DNA of 64,000 nt from Fomitopsis serialis (lineage: Eukaryota; Basidiomycota; Agaricomycetes; Polyporales; Fomitopsidaceae), in contig NW_025955124.1 in NCBI RefSeq assembly GCF_022376445.1, forward strand, positions 1 through 64,000, given 5' to 3'. A program made the position numbers and the translations under genes. Positions 46,201 to 57,600 of this stretch are shown piece by piece (position 1 is the first letter of the stretch; the number at the start of each line of letters is the position of its first letter). The notes under the pieces were generated by a model that saw nothing but the letters and a program-made list of their open reading frames with translations, searched no databases and had not been told where the DNA came from.

Positions 46201-48281
46201 ACGCTCATCAGTTGGTCTGAGCAACTGCCAGTGATGTGATAGTGGTACTGACCGACGGGTGTCATGTGACAAAGGACCTGCGTTCCATCAATGCCGACCC
46301 AGTTGAACGTCGAATGCGGGAATGTGTTGCTGAAAACTCAATGCTTAAACATACGTGTACCGGGCTCGTAATGGGGTTGCTCACATGTTATTCCTGAAAA
46401 GAACACCTCAATCATCGCCCTCTTGCACTCATCAGAAATTTGTATCACTTACCAGCTCAGCTTCTGCGTGAAGAAGTACTTCATGCCAGCCTGGCGGATC
46501 AACTGCGGTAGCGCGCCCGTCAAACCGAACGAGTCTGGCAACCACGCCGTCTCACACCTCTTCCCGAACTTGCTCTCGAAATACCTTTGGCCGAGTATGA
46601 ACTGGCGCGCAAGAGCCTCGCCGCTCGGCATGTTCGAGTCATTCTCGACCCACGATCCGCCGACGGGATGGAAGCGCCCCGCGAGGACCTGCGTCTTGAC
46701 ACGTTCGAACAGCGGCGGGTAGAGCTGCTCGAGCCACTTGTACTGCTGCGCCTGCGAGCAGGTAAAGCGGTGCTCGGGGTATCGCTCCATTAGATCGACC
46801 TGTGTGGACCAGGAACGCGCAACCTTCTGTTGCGTCACTCGGTAAGGCCAGAGCCTGTGGCAGGTCAGTACTCGAAGGATGGTCCAACGGAGAGAGGACT
46901 GACCAAGCAGTATCGATGTGGCAATGGCCAATGCCCCAAATGGTCGCTTCCTCCGCGCCTTCCTCGTATATCTTGTCGCCCTTATTGGCCCATCCCTCGC
47001 CAAACACCGCTTCTGCGAGCTTACGCGAACTAGCAATGCTCCCGAGATCGTCCTTGTCGAATGTGTTCATGATCGTGTTCGCGGTGACGAGGGCCTTGTT
47101 CTGCAAGGATGTATTGCCGGGCAGCGTCTCGGAGATCTCGCGCAAGGTCGTGAAGTCCCATAGGAGCTGCCACGCGTCTTGGTTTGGCACTACCAGGTCG
47201 GCCGTCGCGAGCCGGAAGTACCTGTTCATCTGCAATTGTGCGCAGGCTGTCAGCAAGACGCTGGGAATATACTGCGGAAAACGTACGTCGGGATGCTCGA
47301 TGGTGTCGCCGTTCCAGGGAATACCAAACATGCCGTTGCAGGACGACTCGACGATGAAGTCGAGCTTCCGGGCCTTGCGCGCTTCGGACGGAAGGATGAA
47401 TTCGACGCGACGATCGCCGCCCCATCCGCCTGTGATGCCCTGCAGGGGTGTGCCATCGGTGGTGAAGATCATCGCCTCACAGTCGGGGTCAAACTCGACT
47501 ACAACAGTGCGATTAGCTAGGCCTAAATGCCTGATAGGCCGAAGACACCTACATTGGACCACTTCATACTGGTCCCAGTACGCTGGCAGAGTCACGGAGA
47601 CCTTCCACCAGTGGTTTGTCTGTTTCCTTCATTAGCGTCTGTTCGATTGGAACCATTCTAAAAGAGGAAGTAATATGTAGGCCTCGCCTCGCAGGTGAGT
47701 ATGCATCCTGCATAAATATCTGACGCTTGTGAGCTGACTGGCTCCCATCCGAGCGCTTTCCACTGTGGGCAGGAGGTCCTATGCTGCTACTGGCGGGATA
47801 AGGGTGCAATATTCGCTTTCCAATCATGGTAGATGCTGCGTGTGTTACACCCATGCCCTCATGCTCACAAGCGTAGCGAGACACGATGCTAATGAGACAT
47901 TCCCGTTGACAAAGTTACCGACTTACCCCTGACCAAACCGTCAAACTTATGTGATGCAGAGTACAAGATGTAGGACGTACACGATGGTCCAAATGAATCT
48001 CCCTTCTTGGCCGGCTTGAACTTCTGCTTCATAGCCTCCTCGAACGACGGCTTCGACAGGCCCGGCGCGCTCCAGACCTGAAGCTTGATGTAGGCAGAAT
48101 CATCGACGCGATGGTGGTACAGGACTTGCGAAAGGTTGACATCCGCGTAGTGACCGCCGTTGAAAGTGCCCAAACGGCCTTGGGTCAAGTGTTTGATCCA
48201 CTTCGCTCCCGTACCATAGTTGGTCTGGGGATAGTCGACACTGGCAGGAGCATGACATCCATGCCCGTGGTGGTGGGACAT
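43245..48281 (-). CDS. AMS1: GH38 alpha-mannosidase (vacuolar/cytosolic type)
   Basis: This is a many-exon gene of roughly 1,100 residues. It begins with a His-rich MSHHHGHGCHAP and KWIKHLTQGRLGTFNGG. No signal peptide is seen, consistent with the class that includes yeast Ams1, which reaches the vacuole by a cytoplasm-to-vacuole route. The catalytic GH38 core contains IWGIGHCHIDTAW joined across an intron to LWPYRVTQQK (zinc-binding His and catalytic Asp), then HPVGGSWVENDSNMPSGE and TAWLPDSFGLTGALPQLI. Later exons carry the mannosidase C-terminal beta domains up to a stop at 43245. The first intron (47627-47982, 356 nt) is far longer than its neighbours. The enzyme trims alpha-mannose from free oligosaccharides and glycoproteins. 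Confidence 0.88.
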
Positions 48282-48669
48282 CTTGCTTGGCTGAACGTAG
48301 TTTGTTCACTCAGCACCGTAGCGGTCGATGTTGAGCAAGAAATGAATAGTACGCCTGCGCCGGGGCAACGAACGTAACCACGCGGTTACTATACGGATAG
48401 TGAGATAAGCGGAACTGGCGACCTAGATACCAGGTGAACATACGTATCTGTTTTCAGTGTCGTAGACAAAGGGGCTGCAGCGACACAAGCTCCAGGTATG
48501 GGTTGGCACAGTCGGAAGAGAGTCGTACGTGTGGGGCAACGTGGGCGTTCTACGTTCAACGTTCAGCGCTCAGCACATTGGTGCAGGGTACATATACTAC
48601 CTGCTATATATGGTGATTGAACATCCCAACAGGCGCCATATCGGGCCGGGATCTCGGTCAGCTGCTCAG

Positions 48670-48673
<4 letters not shown>
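48282..48673. other. Intergenic between alpha-mannosidase and truncated LINE
   Basis: This is the upstream region of the alpha-mannosidase gene, ending at the poly(T) tract of the LINE insertion. Nothing else is recognised. Confidence 0.4.
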
Positions 48674-48700
<27 letters not shown>

Positions 48701-49640
48701 GGAGGGCTGTGATGGTTTGTGGCACTGGCCAATCGGACCAGCCCAGTCAACCAGCCTGCAAGCGGGTTCCCCCGCCATGCTTCCAGGGCGAAATGCAGTT
48801 TACGCACGGCGTGTTACGGCCAGTGTGGGGCTCGTTTAACCGGGGTCGAAAGGAGGATCCCCCGGCTCAATACCCACTAAAACCCGAGAGCGAGTCCAAT
48901 CGCTCGGTAGATCTTGTTCTTTTGCTAGAATACCTTTCCAAGTGGCAATGACCTGGTCACGATTCAGGGCGTCTCGTCCGAACCTTGGGTGCGTCATGGC
49001 TCGGTCTAGCCAGATTCTCATGTCCATCGTATGTGTCCACTGATTCCTCACCGACGCCTCAGATTGGCTCCATCCGTCTTCGTCTCCGTGGCCAATGACT
49101 CGCTCACACCTGAGCTTCCAGATGAGGTAGACCGACTCGGAGAGGAGGATTCTCCATAGTCGTATTGCTCCCTGGTCTTTTCCGGGGGGTGCGGTCCCTG
49201 TCTTCCAAACTCGAATGTTCGTTCCAAGTGCTTCTTCCATACACGGCCGGTTCCACGGGAGACCTCTCTTGGTCCAGACGGCTTCTGCCAGCCGCCATAC
49301 TATTGACTGCCCCGTTGCTTGGCAGTGGAACAGGATATGGTCCATGGATTCAAGGTCTCCACACCACGAGCAACTGGCACGTTCCTCGTACCCGGGGATG
49401 TTAGCCCAGTATTCTCCGACGCGCACTGCGCCATGCATTATCTTCCAGAGGAAATCGGAGATTGGCCGGCGAGTTTCCTTGCTTCGGAGGTTACGCCACA
49501 AGGTTTGTTGGTCAACCTCGATTCCGTGATTTGTGCTGAAGTGCCTCCGGACCAGTTCAAGGTTATCTATTGCCCGCCTCTTCTGCGGCTTCGTTCGTCC
49601 TAGCATCATCAGGAAACCCCCCTGCGCGAATGTGGCGCGA
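48674..49640 (-). mobile_element. 5'-truncated LINE retrotransposon copy
   Basis: On the minus strand a coding remnant ends at 48836, followed by about 135 nt of 3' UTR and then a pure run of 27 A (27 T at 48674-48700, plus strand). The poly(A) end and absence of the 5' part are typical of target-primed LINE insertion. Reading upstream, similarity to reverse-transcriptase C-termini fades near 49640. I could not find a convincing target-site duplication around the poly(A) and that edge. Confidence 0.75.
48836..49640 (-). pseudogene. C-terminal remnant of LINE ORF2 (zf-RVT)
   Basis: The open frame covers only the end of a LINE polyprotein. It includes LWRNLRSKETRRPISDFLWK, a region typical after RNase H in agaricomycete LINEs. 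A zinc-binding CSWCGDLESMDHILFHC follows, the reverse-transcriptase zinc-finger pattern C-x2-C-x7-H-x4-C. The tail is Trp-rich and ends DPPFDPG before the stop. The endonuclease and reverse transcriptase are missing. The sequence is clearly different from the C-terminus of the LINE at 54661-59073, so at least two LINE families are present. Confidence 0.75.
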
Positions 49641-49753
49641 ATCGGCGCCAAATCGGTCCGGCGCGACCTCCCGTGTAAACGGCTTCCAAATCGGTGCAAA
49701 CAGCTCGTAAACGCCTTCTGAAAAAGCTGGCGGCGTGAACTTACTAAAATCAC

Positions 49754-49893
49754 CGAGCGACTTACTAGTACCTGGCTTTACACACTTAATGTTGCAAGCC
49801 GTAGTGGACACTGACTCGCACCAGGCCACGTAGCTAGCACTATATCAGTTCCCAGTCTCAGGAGTATCATGTATTGTAATCAAACTGCTACTA
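49754..49893. other. Short spacer between LINE remnant and coiled-coil gene
   Basis: No feature is recognised. The last exon of the neighbouring gene may extend into it, to a stop at 49845. Confidence 0.3.
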
Positions 49894-51620
49894 TCATCGA
49901 AACACATGTTTATATCGACCAGTAAGGATCGCCTCCACCGATGGCGAGCGTGCCAACCTGAGCTCACCCGCCCGACATGATGCTCTTCGCCTTGTGCACC
50001 GTCGAACTTGGGAGAGTTCTGCTCCAACACACATGATCAGCAAACCCAGTGTACACCCATAAACCAAGCTCGAAACACGCACCGACTTGCGCTCTTTGTG
50101 TCCTGGAAACGTCCGGTCCTTGTCGCGCTCCCGGTGTTCCTTCTCCTTCGGGCTCGTCCGCCCGCTGCGCTTGGGTGATGTGTGCCCGCGCTCCTCGGCC
50201 ACAGGCGACGACCGACGACTGCCTCGGTCGCGGTCCTTCCCCTTCTTCTCTTCTCTCTGCTTCTCCTTTTCCTTCCCCTTCTTCTCCTCCTTCTCGCGTT
50301 CCGCAGCGACATACCGCACGTGGTCCTCGTCGCGCTCGCGATGCGCTGCGACGAGCCCCGCAATATGCTTCTTCTCTGCCTGGCGCTGCTCCCGCTGTTC
50401 GTAATGGTGCCGCTCCTTCACCTTCTCCACCTCATCCGCCCGCTGGAGCTCCTCCAGCGCCCTCTTGACTTCAGTAGCTGCCTCGACCACTGCATTCGCA
50501 GCCGCGAGGGCCTCCTTGACCTCCGAGTCCATCGGCACCTCCTCCTCTTCCTCCTCCTTCCCAAGCTCGATACCCCGTCTCCGCGCACCCAGTGCAGGCA
50601 TGAACATATCCATGTTCGTCATCGTCCACGCGAACCCAGGCTCGTACAACTCCGCGAAGCTCAGCGCGTGCGTGTCCTTCGCTGCCCGCGCGTGGTGCTG
50701 CACGACGTGCGCGTCCGGCCGGGCATGCGCGGAGATGTTCAGGCGTTCCTGCGTGCGTTCCACGAGGAGGCCCGCGATCCGGTCGTCCGTGCGCTTCTCG
50801 CGGTCCTTGTCCTTCGCGCGGATCTTGGGCTTCGTCGATCGCGCGTTCCGCGCAGCGTTGCTCGACAGCTCGGGCGAGTCGTCCCTGCTCGAGTGTGCGC
50901 TGGCAACCCTCGACGAGTCCGGCGTGCGGCTGCTCAGCGAGGATGGTGTCCGTGGGAACGGATACTCGGCCAGCATCTCGGACGCGTTGCGCTCGCGGTC
51001 CTTGCCCTTCTCCAGTGCGTGCCGTGCCTCGGGGGAGGAGGCGAAGCTCGTGGTCGAGAGCGACATCGACCGGGACGGCACGATGGACGGGGCGGTGGAT
51101 ATCACTGTCGAATCGGACGAGCTGAACAGTGGTGGGGAGAGCGACGATCGGCTTGTGGAGGAAACACCGAGTCCCACTGCCGCCGCTGCGTCGCCCTCGC
51201 TCATGCTCCTGCCCTGCAAGCTGCTGATGCCTGTAGGGACGTTCGAGTGGGCGGCGAGGGGAGAGGTCGGCGAGGGTTTCTGGCCGTGCGGCCACTTCTG
51301 GTACTCCCACATGCTGAGTTTCTGGACGGCGCTCGGGGGGACGAAGACGATCGGCGGGAAGGGCGGCGGGTCCGTGGGCGTGAGCTGGGCAGCCCAGTTA
51401 GAGAGCGATGCGCACGGAGATCCGGCACGGCGACTGCGGCGGGTGGGTGATTGACGATGTCGAGCTGCTCGCAGTACTCGTACACCTGATCAAGCGCGAG
51501 GCGGACGAGTGGCGATACGAGAACCTTGGAGGTCAGGCAGAGCCGGGGTGGGGGAGGATGCTCGGCAAGTGATTGACTGTGTAGTCGTCCAGACCCGCGA
51601 GCGATCCGCCCGCAGACCAT
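49894..51620 (-). CDS. Charged coiled-coil protein, unknown function
   Basis: An N-terminal exon (to about 51437) with VSPLVRLALDQVYEYCEQLD joins in frame across a 44-nt intron. That intron has the branch site CTCTAAC and acceptor CCCAG. The join leads to LTPTDPPPFPPIVFVPPSAV and MWEYQKWPHGQK. A long Ser-rich region follows, then a more conserved-looking core (AKDTHALSFAELYEP, TMTNMDMFMPALGARRRG). An acidic run and a Lys/Glu/Arg-rich coiled coil of about 150 residues come next. The last exon after the 50087-50027 intron begins NSPKFDGAQGEEHHVG; the stop may be at 49845 by splicing or at 49894 by read-through. No domain was recognised and the start is uncertain. The 5' end overlaps the first copy of the GC-rich dispersed repeat. 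Confidence 0.55.
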
Positions 51621-52622
51621 TCGTCGGCCGTGTCTGTACGCAGGGCATCAGTGGCCCTGCGCGCTCGCGGTCGTCGTGCGTGCCGTGCTGCACGTCGGCG
51701 CCTCCTGTCCCTGCAGTGAGCGAACTCGCTCGCTCGGGCTTGCACTCACCTGTGGGCACCCGCCCTCGCCCGTCCCCGCTGCCCGTTCACCCTTCTCCAC
51801 TGTCCACTCATCGTCCGCACCTACCGTCCACTCGCCGTTGTGCCCAAGCCCACGGTCTGTTCATCTGCCAGTGCTGCGTCTGCACGCGGGGTGCTTGCCG
51901 TGGGTGCCCGCTCCTGGATGCGAGTGTCTTGATACAGCGACTCGGAATCGCCTGGCAGGCTCCAGAGCAGGCAGTCAGATGGCTGCGCGGGCGATTCGGA
52001 AGATGACCAAGCGGACAGACGAAAAGGCGGACACAGAGAAAGAAAGCAGACGCAGCGAAATAAAGCGGATACCAGGCGAGAAAGAAGAAGGGCGGACAGG
52101 GAACGCAAGGAGATGGGCGGGGAGTGGGCGAGTGTTGCAAGTGCGAAGCGCTCGGCGAATGCCGATTGCAGCCACAACTGCCACGACGGTGACGACGCAC
52201 TTGTTGCTCTCAGTCTTCCTAGACTGCAAGGCCCTTCCGTCGGGACCGCTACCCTCTGCCTCCTGTGCTACATCTCTCACTCTGTCTCGCCCTTGACTGA
52301 CTGCTGCGGATCTCCAGGAGACACACCGACGGCCTCGTCCGCAAGAGATGGGGTGTGCGCCAATTGCGCCGCGACACCCTTCAGCGATGCATCACGAGCA
52401 TCGCCAGAGGCTTCCGCAGGATGAGGATGGACGCAGGTCACGGCTAGCAGGGCCAACAGTCCAGGTGAGTGACCTGCTTGTCACCTCAACCTCGCAGACT
52501 GCCCTGACACGTCAGCTTGACCGGCCCGCCGCGCGTACGCACGACGCACGACAAGCATGAAGCCAACCAATTGACATGGCCAGGCACAGCGAGTCAGGTG
52601 CTAAGGTGAGTGTGAGTCCACG

Positions 52623-52755
52623 CCGCCGATCGAGTTCTTCCTCGTGTCTGACGCATTGGCGATCATCGAGCACACGAAGTGTGTGCTCTTCATCGAGGAC
52701 GACGACATCACACACATCGCCGAGGGCGAGCTGCACATCCACCGGCTGCGAATCA
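52623..52755 (+). pseudogene. GFAT (glutamine:fructose-6-phosphate amidotransferase) fragment
   Basis: One frame of 44 codons reads PPIEFFLVSDALAIIEHT followed by KCVLFIEDDDITHIAEG and ELHIHRLRI. It corresponds to the stretch of GFAT enzymes between the amidotransferase and isomerase domains (the SDASAIIEHT...LEDDDIA...HIHR pattern). No other part of the enzyme lies next to it, and the frame runs straight into the dispersed repeat at 52751. It is a gene fragment, not a working gene. The functional GFAT gene should be elsewhere in the genome. Confidence 0.65.
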
Positions 52756-53543
52756 GGGCCAATGCTCTGCGTGCAGGCACGGCCGACGGACAGACGGCGG
52801 GCGGACGAGTGGACGAGGGGGCGGGAGAGTGAGCGGGCGGGCGGGAAGTCAAACGGGTGAGTGGGTGAGTAGGTGGGTGAGCGGGTTAACGGGTTGACGA
52901 GTGCACTAGCGGGCGTGTGGTTAGGTGGACGGGTGGACGAATGGCAGACGACAGCATACGCCACCCGCGACTGTGCTGGGTGATTGCCCAGGACGCACGC
53001 ACGCGAATGGACAGGCCGACGAACGGGTACTGGGCAAGCAGACAAGCGGGCTGGAAGACGGGCAGACCGGCGGGCAATAGGGTGCGTGAGCGGATGCGTA
53101 GGTGAGCAGGAAGACGGGTGGGTGCGCGAGCGGGCGGGCGAGAGGGTGAGAGGACGAGCGGGCGGGCGAGAGGGTGAGAGGACGAGCACACGGACACAGT
53201 GTGCGGACGACCACCACGCGCATGGTGACCGCGAGCGCGCTGGGCAAATGCCCAGCACGCAGACACGGCCGACGAACACGTGCCCGAGCGGGCATGCGGA
53301 CGGGTGGACGGACGGGTGGACGGACGGGCGGGCGGACGACGAGCGTACCTACTGACAATTTCCGTGTCCACACCTTCTCGCCCATCCGCTTGCACTGTCG
53401 CGATGGCGGGCGCGGACAACGAGCAGGGACAACGAGCAGACGTCGGGCGCGGAAGACAAGCGGGGATGACGAGCGGATGACAAACGGACGACAGGGAAGG
53501 GTGTGGCTGCCGAGGGCGAGCGAGGACGAGAGTCCACCGGTGA

Positions 53544-54128
53544 GTGAAGATGCACGCGAACGAGTCCACTAACGTAGACACAGAACACAGCAACGTGCAG
53601 TGCGACGACCGCGAGCACTCAAGGCCAATGCCCTGCGTGCAGGCACAGCCGACGGACAGACGGTGGGAGTACCTCGCCGCCGTCCAGCAGGACCGAGTGC
53701 AAGGTGTACGTGACGATGCCGAGGACGAGTTGAGCGACACCGAGAAGGTCTTCTCTGACGATCCGTCGGAACATGGGTCGGACGAGTCAGTGTCGCTCGA
53801 CGACGAGCATGTCTTCGAGTTCGGTCACACGGACGACGAGGTCGAGGACGATAAGGACGACGGGTAGATACACTACGTCGAGGATGACGTGAACTACGAC
53901 GCCACAGACCCAGAGTTCCACACCTCGTTCAAGGATGTGGCGTGGTACGATCCGAAGAAGCCCAGGCGGGTCGCAGACGAAGAAGACCTGCGTGAGACGC
54001 AGGGCGCGTGGGACGACATCGCGCTCGGGCGCGGGGCGCTCGAGAGCAGGCAGAAGCTCGTCGAGGTGTACGAGAGCCTGATGCGCGCGCTGAACAACCT
54101 GGACAATGAGGTCACCTGGGGTTCGTGA
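53544..54128 (+). pseudogene. Acidic reading frame interrupted by one TAG
   Basis: Two open stretches lie in the same frame, 53544-53867 and 53868-54128, separated only by a TAG at 53865-53867. The first is strongly acidic (DDAEDELSDTEKVFSDDPSE). The second continues VEDDVNYDATDPEFHTSFKD and WYDPKKPRRVADEEDLRET, ending near a GTGAG that could be a splice donor. Codon use looks coding and unlike the surrounding repeats. I do not recognise the protein. Like the GFAT piece it is probably a captured or duplicated host-gene fragment. Confidence 0.4.
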
Positions 54129-54660
54129 GTATTGACAGGAAGTTTGTTGGGGCATGCTCAACATGAGCCGATATACCCTTCTCGATCTCCTCGGGCGTAC
54201 ATGTGATATCCATGTACACCTGCAGCGGATGAGTAGGTGAGCAGGAAGATGGGTGGGTGCGCGAGCAGGCGGGCGAGAGCGCGAGAGGGTGAGCACACGG
54301 ACACAGGGCGTGGTCGACCACCATGCGTACGGTGACTGCGAGTGTGCTGGGCAAATGCCCAGCAAGCAGACACGGCCAACGAACATGTGCCCGAGTGGGC
54401 TTGCAGACGGATGGATGGACAGGCGGGCGGATGGGCAGACGGGCAGACAGATGGGCAAGCAAGCAACCAGGTGAGCGGACGATGGGGTGGGCACAGCAAC
54501 AGCGAGTGCTCTGGGCAAATGCCTAGCTGTAGGTATCCGTAGAGTAGGGTGGATGTAGTGGTTATGCGTGTAAATACATGCAAAACAATGTGAATTGAAG
54601 TACCCAAATTGTATGGCTGAGCTAGTATTTCCTTGCAATTGACAGCCATTGGATGTGAAT

Positions 54661-57600
54661 TCACGCAAATTCGAGCGAGGGAATCCGGGGGGTCAAGTAA
54701 ATGGGGTCTCCAGGAAATTTGTGCGAATTTGTGCAGATTTCCACAAATTCGTGTGGGGTAGGTTTCCTGATGATGATACCTCTATATGCTATCGATTGCG
54801 TGATAGTGCTTAGCCTAGCCCCAGAAAGTAAGAACTTTCGTATGATGTTAGGTTCAACGGGTGTTGTTGCTCCCTGGCTGACTGCCGTTTTTGCTGCCGT
54901 TTTAGCTAGCGTTACCAGTTTCTTGTCGTTCTCCAAAGTTGCCGGTCCGGTGGTCGTTACTGCACATCTCGTTCTGAGGTGGTTTACTAGTGCTCGAAGA
55001 TGTATCGCGTTTGGTACGTCGATCCAGCCTCTATTTTCCCATTTTACTAGGTTGACAGTGAGCGCTTCGCGCATGTAGCTTGAGGTGGTCACGAGATGTA
55101 GCGGCGCATCTCCTGGCAGTGTTTTGACGGCATGTAGTGCGGCCATAACTCCTCCAAGTGCGTCGCCCGAGTTTGCTTCGGACTGCACTTGAGTGACTAC
55201 GGAGTTGCGCGGGTCGTTCTCTCCGAAGAAGACGAAGCCCGCATGTCGGTTTGTCGGACGTCTTGTTCCGCGTGGCACCGGGACGTCCCTCGTACCTAGG
55301 ATGACCACCGTGGATGCCTCTTCTTGCACTTGCTGTCCTGGGCGGCGTCGTATTGCTGGTGGGGCGTTATGTACCTCGGGGTCTACGAAAGTCCGGAAGG
55401 CCTCTGTGACAGTCCCTCGTGCTGTTACCGACGGGTCGAAGGTCACACAGTCTTCGGCTAATAGGGCGGCGTCGTTCAGCTCGGTCCTTCGTCTTGACAG
55501 CGACAGGCCATCTAGTGGGGCAGTGAAGCTTGGATGCCACTTGGGTCTGACTGTACTTAGGATGCGCCTCCCAGCGGCTATGCAGGCGCTCGGGTCTCGA
55601 CAGCCGTTCATGGACGCTTCCTCACATAAGTGGCACGGGCATGGCTCTTCTCTTGGGTCAATACCCGGGTCGTGTCCGGCCAGTAGTTCAGTCAAGTCGG
55701 TGAGCTTGCGGACGCCGTGGGCTAGTCTCAGGCAGTCACTGAGGGCCGTATTATTTAATCGACGGAGGCGGGGGGTGGCCCCGAGGTGGTACCAGATGGG
55801 TAGATCACCTTTGAGCGTCTTGTCCAGTTTAATGGCTGCGAAGCTGACGTTGTGTTTCTTTGCAGACTTAAGGATGCCCTTGATCTGCTTGGATAGTGTT
55901 GAGCGACTTGACGTCGTGGGTTCCCAACTTTGCAAGAAACTGTTTATCTGGGCTTCTGGTCGTATCGCTCCGGCGTCTCTCGAGGCGTGAAAGTTCAGGA
56001 TTTCATCAAGGACAAAGGCCCACTTCGGTCGTGCTTCCGTTAGGTCAAGATACCTCCTGATCCAGGTGAGGTGTATAGCTTCATTCCGGGCCTCAATATC
56101 TAGGATGCCAAATCCACCGAGGTCGCGCGGTTTCTGGAGTACGTCAAGGCTTACCAAGGGTCTCGTTTCTCCCCAGACGAAATCACGGATCATCTTGGTG
56201 AGTTCGATCTCGACCGATTTTGGCATGCCTTGGACCTTTGCGAGGTACTGAGTCATTCCGCCGGGTCCCATCTGAATTATGTGTTTCTTGCCTTGCAGGG
56301 ACGGACAGCATTTGCCCCAACGATCGAGGAAGCTTTTCACTTTAGCGAGTGTGGGCGTCCATATGGCGATCTCATCAACTTTGTTTCCCACCCAAGCCCC
56401 CAGGATTCGGACTGCCTCACCATCCTGGGCGATGTGTATATCCTCTGGTATGCGTTCTGTGTTTTGGGGGTCGATTTTCCTCGTGTTGAGTACTTCTGTC
56501 CGATACGCCTCGCTTCCGATCGGGATGACCTCTGTTTTATGACCATTGAAACGGGCCCTCGACGCCTTGCACCACGTGTGGAGGATGTCCCAGAGGTGCG
56601 ACCACTTATCTTCCTTGGACAAGAAGGCTGATGTGTCATCAGCAAACAGGGATGTCATCAGTCTCTGAGCCATTCCAGGGATTTTGATACCTCGGAGGGA
56701 GGATCTACGTAGCATGCAGGCCAGCGGCTCGATTGCTATGTCAAACAGGAGACATGAGAGCGGGTCGCCCTGCCGCACTCCCCGGATCACTAGGAAAGTC
56801 CCACTCGTCTCTCCGTTTAGGATTACTATCGTGGTGGCGTTCTTGTATAGGTTCTGGATCTTCTTTATGTAGCTCGGTGGGAAATTGAAGGCTGCTAGGA
56901 CCTTCCAAAGATACTCGTGGTCTATCTTGTCGTAAGCCTTCTCCTGGTCTAGGGCAATTATGACACCGTCGACCTCATATGCTTCCGCGAACTCGACCAC
57001 CGATTTGCAGAGCTGCGTCTGATCTTCTATGTGTCGACCAGGGACAAAACCGGCTTGGTCCGGGTGGACTATGGAGGTCGCGACACGACCCAGTCTGGTG
57101 GCCAGTATCCTGGTGTACAATTTATAGTCGGTGTTTAGTAGCGTTATTGGACGGTAGTTCGCAATTTCCCTCCTGTCTCCCTTCTTATAAAGAGGACACA
57201 TCCATCCCTCTGCGAAGGTGGATTGAGCGGTGGGGCCATGCCGTTCGAGGTCGTTATATGCTTGGCGTAGGAGGAGCACAACATCGAAGGATGGTGCGTT
57301 AGTGTCCTGTTTTTGTTTGCGTTTGTGCTCAGCGCTTAGTGCTTTCCAGAGTTCGTAGGGTATCCCGTCTAGACCGGCTGCCCGTCCTGTGCCTGCTTTT
57401 TCGAGTGCTTCTTCAACGTCATCGTTGGTGATCCATGCTGACAGCTCCAGTCCTTGCATTTCAGTTAGTGTTGTCGCTATCGCATCTAGGACCGTTCGTT
57501 CAGCCCTTCTCGTCAGTTCGGGGTCTTCAGGCGGGTCTGCGGCTTGTAGTGCCTCATGATAGTCCCTGGCTATGCATGCCATCTTATCCGATCGTTTCTC

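Larger units (their letters stand above)
51621..54545 (+). repeat. GC-rich dispersed repeat patch with palindromes
   Basis: At least seven imperfect copies of a 55-70 nt unit lie near 51620-51700 (inverted), 52751-52800, 52965-53030, 53190-53290, 53600-53665, 54305-54400 and 54490-54535. The consensus runs GACCGCGAG, then a CTGGGCAAATGCCCAG palindrome, then a C-A-G-x-C-A-C-G-G-C-C-G-A-C-G-A stretch. Two copies (53104-53300 and 54236-54420) share a longer 190-nt block with upstream GGCGGGCGAGAGGGTGAG tandem units. Between copies are G-rich GGACGG minisatellite runs. Other frames here encode Pro/Arg/Ser-rich junk. Confidence 0.6.

Noticed and set aside
46802..47635. 277-codon plus-strand frame
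   Set aside because: It is antisense to the catalytic part of the GH38 alpha-mannosidase.
50182..51454. Two long plus-strand frames (about 420 and 330 codons)
   Set aside because: They are antisense to the charged coiled-coil gene; their composition mirrors its Lys/Glu/Arg and Ser codons.
51621..54545. Helitron interpretation for the repeat patch with captured gene fragments
   Set aside because: Hairpins are present, but none is followed by CTRR, no TC 5' end could be paired with one, and no Rep/helicase is present.
51621..54545. CRISPR-like array
   Set aside because: The repeats are imperfect and irregularly spaced, and the genome is eukaryotic.
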